Source: a virus. Taken from it: a stretch of 33,404 bases of DNA. Location of the stretch: positions 1 through 33,404 of IMG/VR virus record IMGVR_UViG_3300034198_007536; one strand, given 5' to 3'. The notes under the pieces are model-generated. The model was not told the origin of the DNA. It saw only the letters and a program-made list of their open reading frames with translations, and did not search any database. The translations under genes were made by a program, and so were the position numbers. Position 1 is the first letter of the stretch. The number at the start of each line of letters is the position of its first letter. Of this stretch, positions 26,378 to 33,404 are shown piece by piece.

Positions 26378-26566
26378 ATGGATATTATTAAAATAAAAGA
26401 AGATTTTATTAATCAATTACAAAAAACAAAAGAAAAAATTGCTGAATTAGAAGATGAGTTAGATAAAGCAAAAGAATATAAATTTAAACTAATTGGTGGA
26501 TTAGAAACATTAGAATTATTAGAAGACAAACAAGAACCAAATGAAATAAATACTATTAGTACATAA
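26378..26566 (+). CDS. 62-aa coiled-coil protein
   Basis: ATG at 26378 chosen over an upstream TTG at 26342 that would overlap the methyltransferase gene. The product is MDIIKIKEDFINQLQKTKEK, then IAELEDELDKAKEYKFKLIG and GLETLELLEDK: an almost continuous charged heptad helix of about 50 residues. Similar short coiled coils occur in T4-like cyanophages, with no assigned role that I know of. AT-rich DNA and a tail-promoter hairpin follow. It could act in fibre or baseplate assembly; this is inferred only from location. Confidence 0.75.
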   Translation: MDIIKIKEDFINQLQKTKEKIAELEDELDKAKEYKFKLIGGLETLELLEDKQEPNEINTIST

Positions 26567-26577
26567 TTTTTTATATT

Positions 26578-26605
26578 CCCCTTCTTATAAATACATGAGA
26601 AGGGG
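26578..26605 (+). promoter_or_regulatory. 8-bp hairpin enclosing an exact late promoter
   Basis: CCCCTTCT (26578-26585), then a 12-nt loop TATAAATACATG, then AGAAGGGG (26598-26605). The loop begins with the T4-type late octamer TATAAATA (26586-26593), placed 23 bp before the ATG at 26617. The hairpin could terminate upstream RNA weakly or regulate the fibre transcript; AGGGGG also supplies a ribosome-binding site. Confidence 0.78.
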
Positions 26606-26616
26606 GATTTCAGCGT

Positions 26617-26955
26617 ATGGCTGCCGTTAGAGTTAATTTACAAGTAGATCAAGGAGCAGATTTTTCTGCTATATTTAACTTAACAGATGGTGTTGTATTA
26701 TTAGATTTAAACAACTACACTGTAGAAGCTGTTTTTGGTTATAATTTTTCTACTACAAATAGAACTAGTTTTACTATTGATGTTTTAGATGCTATTAATG
26801 GTAAAGTAGAATTAAAATTATCATCTTCTCAAACTTCGGCATTAAAATTAGCACGATATGTTTACGATATTTTAGTTATTTCCTCAGAAGAATTGGGGGG
26901 AACAAAAACTAGAATTGTTGAAGGAATATTAGAAGTTTCTCCTGGAGTATCCTAA
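26617..26955 (+). CDS. 112-aa BppU-like fibre adaptor protein
   Basis: ATG at 26617 with AGGGGG upstream; the stop TAA overlaps the fibre start as TAATG. The sequence VRVNLQVDQGADFSAIFNLT, then a beta-rich middle, LARYVYDILVISS and TKTRIVEGILEVSPGVS at the C-terminus resembles the short all-beta protein that precedes tail fibres in cyanophages and is related to the BppU N-terminal (DUF2479) fold. BppU-type proteins attach receptor-binding fibres to the baseplate. The tight coupling to the fibre gene supports a paired structural role. The family link is from sequence pattern, so moderately secure. Confidence 0.78.
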   Translation: MAAVRVNLQVDQGADFSAIFNLTDGVVLLDLNNYTVEAVFGYNFSTTNRTSFTIDVLDAINGKVELKLSSSQTSALKLARYVYDILVISSEELGGTKTRIVEGILEVSPGVS

Positions 26956-29900
26956 TGGCAGAATATACAGTTCCCGTAAACACAGATCCTGGACAAGTAA
27001 CTACGTCTACAGGTGGAGATGTTCAATATGGAGCTACAGTTGCTGGAACTGGAGAAACAACAACTGGCACTGTATTACAAGGAACTCAAGGCACCCAAGG
27101 AACTCAAGGAACTCAAGGAATTCAAGGATTAAATGGTTCTCAAGGATTAAATGGCTTACAAGGTTTAACTGGTTTAATCGGAAATCAAGGTATTCAAGGT
27201 TCTCAAGGTTTAAGAGGATCTGTCGGAAGTCAAGGAATTCAAGGAGAAATTGGAGCGCAAGGAATACGTGGAACAACAGGTATTCAAGGTTTAGATGGTA
27301 TTCAAGGTCAACGAGGTCTTGTTGGTAATCCTGGCGTACAAGGATTGCAAGGTATTACTGGTTCACAAGGATCGCAAGGAATTAGAGGATCACAGGGAGA
27401 ACAAGGTCTTCAAGGAACTAGAGGACTTACTGGCAATCAAGGAACTCAAGGTATTCAGGGAGAAAAAGGTTCAACTGGATTCAAAGGAGAAACTGGTTCT
27501 CAAGGATCTCAAGGAATTTATGGTTCTCAGGGGTCTCAAGGATTACTTGGTTTACAAGGTTCTACTGGATCTGGAGCACAAGGTTCTCAAGGTATACTTG
27601 GAATTCAAGGTCCATATGGTATTCAAGGACCAGAGGGACAAATTGGAATTCAAGGAGAAATTGGAATTCAAGGTTTTAGAGGTTTAGTTGGCTCTATTGG
27701 TTCGCAGGGAATACAAGGTATAAAAGGATTAGTTGGAGAACCAGGATCTCAAGGTATTCAGGGTATTAGGGGACCAAGTGGTTTATTGGGAAGCCAAGGA
27801 ACCCAAGGTATTCAAGGTAGTAGAGGTATAGGCAGTCAAGGATCGCAAGGAATACAAGGAGATTTTGGAACTCAAGGATTTAAAGGATCTCAAGGTGTTC
27901 AAGGTGAAAAAGGACTTCAAGGCATTCAAGGTAATCAAGGAACTATTGGATCCCAGGGATCATATGGAGTACAAGGTTCTACTGGATCTGGAACACAAGG
28001 TTCCCAAGGAACAATAGGAATACAAGGTAATTTAGGTATTCAAGGATCTGTTGGAGAAAAGGGTGTCCAAGGAAGTGCTGGAATTATTGGTTCTCAAGGA
28101 ACACAAGGAATTTCTGGTACTCCTGGATCTTTAGGTATTCAAGGACCAAGAGGATTTGTTGGAAATACTGGAGTTCAAGGAATTCAGGGTTCTCAAGGAT
28201 TTGATGGCTCGCAAGGTATTCAAGGTGCAAAAGGTAATTTAGGAATTCAAGGTATTCAAGGTGAAAGGGGATTGCAAGGTTTTTATGGCAATCAAGGAAC
28301 TCAAGGTATTCAAGGCGAAAAAGGAGTAAAGGGAGATAATGGAACCCAAGGTATTTTTGGATCTCAAGGAACAAAAGGAGCCGTAGGTCTTCAGGGAACA
28401 GATGGTGCTCAAGGTCAACGCGGATTAGTAGGAAATCCTGGCGCACAAGGTAATCAAGGAACCCAAGGCATCCAAGGAAGACAAGGAACTCAGGGTAATC
28501 AAGGTATTCAAGGACCTCAAGGACTTCGAGGAGCACAAGGTCTTAGTGGTTTATTTGCTGGTCAAGGTATTCAAGGACCTCAAGGATCTCAAGGATTAGA
28601 AGGACTTCAAGGAGTACAAGGATTAGAAGGACTTCAAGGACTTCAAGGAACTCAAGGTATCCAAGGATCTCAAGGAACTCAGGGCATTCAAGGAAACCAA
28701 GGAACTCAAGGTATTCAAGGAACCCAAGGGATTCAAGGACCTCAAGGTGTTCAAGGAAGACAAGGATCTCAAGGTATTCAAGGAACCCAAGGAATTCAAG
28801 GCATTCAAGGTATTCAAGGAAGACAAGGAACTCAAGGTATCCAAGGAATTCAAGGAGAAAAAGGAATACAAGGTTTTTATGGCAATCAAGGAACTCAAGG
28901 TATTCAAGGAAGACAGGGTATTCAAGGAATCCAGGGATCTCAGGGCACACAAGGTAACCAAGGAATCCAAGGTATACAAGGAATTCAGGGTATACAAGGA
29001 AGACAAGGAACTCAGGGTACTCAAGGCACTCAAGGTATCCAAGGAACTCAAGGTATTCAAGGTGAAACTGGTATACAAGGTTTTTATGGAATTCAAGGAG
29101 CCACTGGTAGTTTTGGTGGTGCTACATTTGACTATACATTTTCAACAAATACAGAAAATACAAATCCAGGAAACGGAATATTAAAATTAAATAATATTAA
29201 TTTTAATTCTAGTTCTATACTTTATATAAGTGGAAAAGATGATGATTTAGATTCTATTTCTTCATTTTTACAAACTATTGATGATTCTACCTCATCCATA
29301 AAGGGACATTTTACAATAAGAAGTAAACAAAATCCTTCAATATTTTCTATATTTTCTATAGTAAATAATATTTCTTATGATGATGTAGATAATTATTTTG
29401 CAGTTCCCATAGCTTATTTGTCTGGTGAAACCTCATTTCAAAATAATTTAGATATATTAATAACATTTGCAAGAACTGGAGATATCGGTGATAGAGGACC
29501 ACAAGGAATTACAGGTATTCAAGGCAATGTTGGTATTCAAGGACCATTAGGAAATCAAGGTATTCAGGGGGTACAAGGACCACAAGGAACCACTGGTATT
29601 CAAGGTAATCAAGGTACTCAAGGATTAAGAGGTTTTACTGGTAATACAGGAACACAAGGCGCACAAGGAAATACTGGTGTTCAAGGATTTTATGGTATTC
29701 AAGGTACTCAAGGAATACAAGGTACACAAGGATTGCAAGGAGAAAGAGGAATACAAGGAAATCAAGGAATTCAGGGCATTCAAGGATCTCAAGGTATTCA
29801 AGGTATTCTAGGTATTCAAGGAAATCTTGGTATTCAAGGTTCTAGAGGTTTTACTGGAGATACAGGACCACAAGGAATTACTGGTTTAACTGGTATACAA

Positions 29901-32900
29901 GGTAATACAGGAATACAAGGTTTTCAAGGTATTCAAGGTATTCAAGGAAACAGAGGTATAATCGGAAGCATTAGTCATAATATTACTAATTATGGTGTAT
30001 CTGGATATTTGATTGATAATTCAGCTACTCTTAATCCAAAATTAATATTAGCTAGAGGTATAACTTATTTTATAAATGTTGACGTATCTGGTCATCCATT
30101 TTGGATCAAAACCACAAAAACAACTGGGGTTGACAATGTTTATTCGCAAGGAATAACAAATAATGGAATAGATTCTGGACTTATTATATTTGAAGTTCCA
30201 GATGATGCTCCAGATATTTTATATTATAATTGCCAAAACCATTCTACAATGGCTGGTACAATAGAAATTAATGATCTTGGAGAAATTGGACCACAAGGAG
30301 CACAAGGTATACAAGGTCTTCAAGGAGTTCAGGGAGTTCAGGGAGAAAAAGGAATACAAGGGGCACAAGGATATCAAGGACCACAGGGAACTCAAGGTAT
30401 AAGAGGTCAGCAAGGTATTCAAGGAAATGATGGTATTCAAGGTAACCAAGGAATCCAAGGAAGACAAGGTATTCAAGGATTGCAAGGATTTATAGGTATT
30501 CAAGGTTTTTATGGTATTCAAGGTGATCTCGGATTCCAAGGAACTCAAGGTATCCAAGGAATTCAAGGAATTCAAGGATTAGGTGGTGTTCAAGGTTTTT
30601 ATGGAATTCAAGGATTCACAGGTGAAGGTCTTCAAGGTATACAAGGTATTATTGGAGAACAGGGAATACAAGGAATTACAGGACAAGATGGAACAGGTAT
30701 AAGAATATTAGCTTCAGTTGAAGCTGTTACTGATTTGCCAGGATATCCAGATGCTTATACTGGAGATATAGGAGATGCTTTTATTGTTAGATCGATTGGC
30801 AATTTATATATTTGGAATGGTGTTTTTTGGGATGATCTTGGACAAATAGTAGGTCCTCAAGGTGCCACTGGTCCACAAGGATCTAGAGGTTTACAAGGTA
30901 TTGCTGGTTTATTTGCTGGTCAAGGTATTCAAGGACCACAAGGACCACAAGGAAGACAAGGGCCTCAAGGTGTACAAGGTCTTGATGGATTATTTGCTGC
31001 ACAAGGTATTCAAGGACCTCAGGGAATTATAGGTATTCAAGGTAATTTAGGTATTCAGGGTAATTTTGGATCACAAGGTATTCAGGGTATTCAGGGTATT
31101 CAAGGATTTCAGGGTACGACTGGAATACAAGGTCTTAGTGGATTATTTGCTGGTCAAGGTATTCAAGGTCCTCAAGGATCTCAAGGTATTCAAGGACAGC
31201 AGGGAATACAAGGTATCCAAGGCATCCAAGGAAGACAAGGAACTCAGGGTAATCAAGGTATTCAAGGACCTCAAGGACTTCAAGGAGCACAAGGTCTTAG
31301 TGGTTTATTTGCTGGTCAAGGTATTCAAGGACCTCAAGGTGTTCAAGGAAGACAAGGACCTCAAGGGGTACAAGGTCTTGATGGTTTATTTGCTGGTCAA
31401 GGTATTCAGGGATTACAAGGACCACAGGGACCACAAGGTATTCAAGGTAATACAGGTCCTGCATTTGAAATTAATTGGAATGTTGTAGATATAGGAACTG
31501 ACACATTTTCCATAAATGGGATGACATCTCTTGTTGGTGCTGGCAATCCAATAAGATTAGCTAAAGGATCAACTTACAAATTTAATGTAATTTCTATTGA
31601 TAATCCATTTTGGTTAAAATATTCTCCAGTAACTGGAATAGAACAAGCATTAACAGAAGCTGATGGTGTAACAAATAATGGCATAGAACAAGGAATAATT
31701 ACTTATAAAATTCCTAATGATGCCCCATCAACAATTTATTTTGTTTCTGAATTTTATTTACAATCAGCAGGTGAATTTAATATAGTTGATTTTGCTGAAA
31801 GAGGTATACAGGGAGTTCAAGGAACTAGAGGATTACAAGGATTTTTAGGAATTCAGGGTCTTCAAGGAAGACAAGGAACTCAGGGGGTACAAGGTCTTGA
31901 TGGTTTATTTGCTGGTCAAGGTATTCAAGGACCACAAGGTATTATAGGTCTGCAAGGATTGCAAGGTTTAACTGGTGGTTTTGGTGGAGCTTCATTTGAT
32001 TATACTTTTTCATCTATACTTACAAATTCTGACCCAGGTGTTGGAAAATTACAATTAAATAATACCAATTTATCTTCTGCTACAAGATTATATATTAATA
32101 AATTTGATGATTACTCAGTAGATATTTTTAATTATCTACAAACAATTGATGATTCAACTTCTTCTATAAAAGGACATTTTATTATTACTGATAAGTCAAA
32201 TATTAATAATAAAATATTATTTACTATAACAGATTATCACACTTATTATTCAGACTTAAATTATTTTTCAGTACCAATAAATTATGTTTCTGGACAAACT
32301 TCATTGTCGAATGATGCTGATATAATTATTACATTTGCTAGAACTGGGGATATAGGAGAAAGAGGTATTCAGGGACTTAGTGGCACCCAAGGAGTACAAG
32401 GAATTCAAGGTTTGCAGGGTATTAGTGGCCTATTTGCTGGGCAAGGTGCTCAAGGACCTCAAGGTACATATGGTATACAAGGAGGTCAAGGTTCACAAGG
32501 TCTTAGCGGGTTATTCGCTGGGCAAGGTGCTCAAGGACCTCAAGGTGCATATGGAATACAAGGTAATCAAGGTATTCAAGGATCTCAAGGACTTCAAGGA
32601 GCACAAGGTCTTAGTGGTTTATTTGCTGGTCAAGGTATTCAAGGTCCTCAAGGAACTACAGGCATTCAAGGAAATCAAGGAATACAGGGTATTCAAGGAG
32701 AAAGGGGCGTACAGGGTAGACAAGGGATTCAAGGACCTCAAGGTGTTCAAGGAATACAAGGACCTCAGGGGGTACAAGGTCTTCATGGTCTATTTGCTGG
32801 TCAAGGTATTCAAGGAACTCAAGGAGCAACTACAACTAGAACAACAAATAGAATTGTAGCCACAGAATTTGAAACTATTTTCTATGTAAATTATATTCCA

Positions 32901-33404
32901 AATTACGTCGATGTTTTCTTAAATGGTATTAAATTAGATTCCAGTGAATATACTGCTACTAATGGCACTAGTGTAATTTTATCTTCTGGTACTAGTGCGG
33001 GAGATATTTTAGAATTTGTTAGTTATGAATTATTAGTTTTGGGAATACAAGGTTCCCAAGGTACACTTGGAATTCAAGGTATTATAGGATTACAAGGAAT
33101 TTCTGGAACAGATGGAGTGGATGGAATTCAGGGGTTTGATGGTATTCAAGGATTTGATGGAATACAAGGTATTAAAGGATTGCAGGGAATTCAAGGACAT
33201 TATGGAATTCAGGGTAATCAAGGAACTCAAGGAGTTCAAGGTCTCCAAGGTCTTCATGGTCAATTTGCTGGTCAAGGTGTCCAAGGACCACAAGGAACTA
33301 CAGGTATTCAAGGAAACCAAGGAACTCAAGGTATTCAAGGAAACCAAGGAACTACAGGTATCCAAGGAAACCAAGGAACTACAGGTATCCAAGGAAACCA
33401 AGGA
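26955..33404 (+). CDS. giant collagen-like tail fibre, partial at the 3' end
   Basis: ATG at 26955 opens a frame with no stop to the window edge: 2150 residues so far. After an unusual Thr/Gly N-terminus ([20 protein letters not shown]) a Gly-X-Y region begins at residue 43, overwhelmingly G-x-Q (GIQ, GTQ, GPQ). Seven collagen-like blocks (about 1500 residues) alternate with globular inserts: A1 718-845, B1 1004-1111, C 1243-1300, B2 1503-1616, A2 1674-1802, D about 1958-2030. A1/A2 are homologous (FDYTF...[27 protein letters not shown]). B1/B2 are cupredoxin-like. D is a V-F-L-N-G fibre module. The N-terminus probably anchors through the preceding adaptor and the distal end, outside the window, would recognise the host. 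Confidence 0.95.
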   Translation, partial: MAEYTVPVNTDPGQVTTSTGGDVQYGATVAGTGETTTGTVLQGTQGTQGTQGTQGIQGLNGSQGLNGLQGLTGLIGNQGIQGSQGLRGSVGSQGIQGEIGAQGIRGTTGIQGLDGIQGQRGLVGNPGVQGLQGITGSQGSQGIRGSQGEQGLQGTRGLTGNQGTQGIQGEKGSTGFKGETGSQGSQGIYGSQGSQGLLGLQGSTGSGAQGSQGILGIQGPYGIQGPEGQIGIQGEIGIQGFRGLVGSIGSQGIQGIKGLVGEPGSQGIQGIRGPSGLLGSQGTQGIQGSRGIGSQGSQGIQGDFGTQGFKGSQGVQGEKGLQGIQGNQGTIGSQGSYGVQGSTGSGTQGSQGTIGIQGNLGIQGSVGEKGVQGSAGIIGSQGTQGISGTPGSLGIQGPRGFVGNTGVQGIQGSQGFDGSQGIQGAKGNLGIQGIQGERGLQGFYGNQGTQGIQGEKGVKGDNGTQGIFGSQGTKGAVGLQGTDGAQGQRGLVGNPGAQGNQGTQGIQGRQGTQGNQGIQGPQGLRGAQGLSGLFAGQGIQGPQGSQGLEGLQGVQGLEGLQGLQGTQGIQGSQGTQGIQGNQGTQGIQGTQGIQGPQGVQGRQGSQGIQGTQGIQGIQGIQGRQGTQGIQGIQGEKGIQGFYGNQGTQGIQGRQGIQGIQGSQGTQGNQGIQGIQGIQGIQGRQGTQGTQGTQGIQGTQGIQGETGIQGFYGIQGATGSFGGATFDYTFSTNTENTNPGNGILKLNNINFNSSSILYISGKDDDLDSISSFLQTIDDSTSSIKGHFTIRSKQNPSIFSIFSIVNNISYDDVDNYFAVPIAYLSGETSFQNNLDILITFARTGDIGDRGPQGITGIQGNVGIQGPLGNQGIQGVQGPQGTTGIQGNQGTQGLRGFTGNTGTQGAQGNTGVQGFYGIQGTQGIQGTQGLQGERGIQGNQGIQGIQGSQGIQGILGIQGNLGIQGSRGFTGDTGPQGITGLTGIQGNTGIQGFQGIQGIQGNRGIIGSISHNITNYGVSGYLIDNSATLNPKLILARGITYFINVDVSGHPFWIKTTKTTGVDNVYSQGITNNGIDSGLIIFEVPDDAPDILYYNCQNHSTMAGTIEINDLGEIGPQGAQGIQGLQGVQGVQGEKGIQGAQGYQGPQGTQGIRGQQGIQGNDGIQGNQGIQGRQGIQGLQGFIGIQGFYGIQGDLGFQGTQGIQGIQGIQGLGGVQGFYGIQGFTGEGLQGIQGIIGEQGIQGITGQDGTGIRILASVEAVTDLPGYPDAYTGDIGDAFIVRSIGNLYIWNGVFWDDLGQIVGPQGATGPQGSRGLQGIAGLFAGQGIQGPQGPQGRQGPQGVQGLDGLFAAQGIQGPQGIIGIQGNLGIQGNFGSQGIQGIQGIQGFQGTTGIQGLSGLFAGQGIQGPQGSQGIQGQQGIQGIQGIQGRQGTQGNQGIQGPQGLQGAQGLSGLFAGQGIQGPQGVQGRQGPQGVQGLDGLFAGQGIQGLQGPQGPQGIQGNTGPAFEINWNVVDIGTDTFSINGMTSLVGAGNPIRLAKGSTYKFNVISIDNPFWLKYSPVTGIEQALTEADGVTNNGIEQGIITYKIPNDAPSTIYFVSEFYLQSAGEFNIVDFAERGIQGVQGTRGLQGFLGIQGLQGRQGTQGVQGLDGLFAGQGIQGPQGIIGLQGLQGLTGGFGGASFDYTFSSILTNSDPGVGKLQLNNTNLSSATRLYINKFDDYSVDIFNYLQTIDDSTSSIKGHFIITDKSNINNKILFTITDYHTYYSDLNYFSVPINYVSGQTSLSNDADIIITFARTGDIGERGIQGLSGTQGVQGIQGLQGISGLFAGQGAQGPQGTYGIQGGQGSQGLSGLFAGQGAQGPQGAYGIQGNQGIQGSQGLQGAQGLSGLFAGQGIQGPQGTTGIQGNQGIQGIQGERGVQGRQGIQGPQGVQGIQGPQGVQGLHGLFAGQGIQGTQGATTTRTTNRIVATEFETIFYVNYIPNYVDVFLNGIKLDSSEYTATNGTSVILSSGTSAGDILEFVSYELLVLGIQGSQGTLGIQGIIGLQGISGTDGVDGIQGFDGIQGFDGIQGIKGLQGIQGHYGIQGNQGTQGVQGLQGLHGQFAGQGVQGPQGTTGIQGNQGTQGIQGNQGTTGIQGNQGTTGIQGNQG
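27081..29105 (+). repeat. collagen-like block 1, about 675 residues
   Basis: Nine-base units of the type GGx-NNN-CAA encode Gly-X-Gln. Three register slips with a two-residue glycine spacing occur: G-S-G in 'GSTGSGAQG' near 27560, G-I-G near 27822, and G-S-G again near 27970. The near-exact repetition makes this region prone to recombination and mis-assembly. Confidence 0.93.
29964..30285 (+). other. cupredoxin-like domain B1 with intact copper ligands
   Basis: Fibre residues 1004-1111. Strand pattern [19 protein letters not shown] then [21 protein letters not shown]. Candidate type-1 copper ligands: His1047, Cys1093, His1096, Met1099. The C-x2-H-x2-M spacing is that of amicyanin. Metal binding is inferred, not shown. 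Confidence 0.75.
31461..31800 (+). other. cupredoxin-like domain B2, ligands lost
   Basis: Fibre residues 1503-1616, homologous to B1 ([33 protein letters not shown]). The four aligned ligand positions are replaced: His to Asn1550, Cys to Ser1598, His to Tyr1601, Met to Ser1604. Confidence 0.75.
33294..33404 (+). repeat. 27-bp tandem repeats at the right edge
   Basis: Four 27-bp units start at 33294, 33321, 33348 and 33375, each encoding GT(T/Q)GIQGNQ. The last two are identical, and a fifth begins at 33402 where the window stops. Confidence 0.92.

Larger units (their letters stand above)
28539..33278 (+). repeat. twelve dispersed GLxGLFAGQG motif copies
   Basis: Near-identical 30-bp segments encoding [12 protein letters not shown] start at 28539, 30898, 30979, 31131, 31293, 31374, 31893, 32418, 32499, 32607, 32778 and 33249. 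The 30979 copy reads AAQG, the 30898 and 32418 copies begin G-I, and the last reads HGQFAGQG. Most are followed by an IQGPQG- or AQGPQG-type stretch. The glycine spacing is 3-4-2, so each copy interrupts the collagen register and restores it. Confidence 0.9.

Noticed and set aside
27034-28950. Leu/Glu-rich minus-strand reading frames in the fibre gene
   Set aside because: They are complement shadows of the Gly-X-Gln coding repeat (TTG/CTT/GAA words) and have no independent signals.
27295-32859. Val/Lys/Asp-rich + strand frames (27295-27687, 28747-29184, 31066-31488, 32380-32859)
   Set aside because: They are the +1 frame of the same nine-base collagen repeat; the main fibre frame is open throughout and carries recognisable domains.

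Overview
The window looks like part of a T4-like (myovirus) cyanophage genome, read entirely on the + strand. Three things point that way: the gene order PAAR tip protein, gp25, gp6, very large wedge protein, gp8, DUF4815-type protein, fibre genes; the T4-type late-promoter octamers (TATAAATA) ahead of structural genes; and several small proteins of the kind seen in marine T4-like cyanophages. The exact host cannot be told from sequence alone.

Layout. (1) About 1-1270: a GC-rich block of very short genes (a partial gene to 162, then 235-408, 626-922 and 991-1269), separated by G5-6C hairpins and TAGG(A/C)T elements that resemble cyanobacterial -10 boxes. Functions are unknown; only the last gene has a possible KTSC-like domain. 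(2) About 1270-1892: AT-rich non-coding DNA with a terminator, about five 34-bp degenerate tandem repeats, a perfect 11-bp inverted repeat and an AT-rich leader. (3) 1893-2762: a compact tail-tip operon (unknown 86-aa protein, 65-aa coiled coil, PAAR-like tip, 46-aa very basic protein) ended by a strong terminator. (4) 2900-15570: the baseplate wedge module: a 66-aa unknown, gp25, gp6, a 2587-aa YHYH-containing wedge-type protein, a 177-aa protein and gp8. (5) 15595-26566: a 2783-aa DUF4815-type structural protein, a small coiled-coil protein, a GH130-like beta-propeller, a TPR-FkbM methyltransferase fusion and another small coiled coil. (6) 26617-33404: a short BppU-like adaptor and, overlapping it by one base, a giant collagen-like tail fibre of at least 2150 residues that runs off the right edge.

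How the genes fit together: the tip and wedge proteins build the baseplate. The DUF4815 protein and the adaptor plausibly link the fibre to it. The glycan-type genes between baseplate and fibre could modify virion or host-surface sugars. The fibre alternates about 1500 residues of Gly-X-Gln-rich collagen-like sequence with six globular inserts. Two of these are cupredoxin-like: one keeps a complete His/Cys-x2-His-x2-Met type-1 copper ligand set and the other has lost all four ligands. The inserts occur in mirror order A-B-C-B'-A', followed by D.

Base composition falls steeply from left to right, from GC-rich to very AT-rich. This is either mosaicism within the phage or an assembly join, and it should be checked with read coverage.
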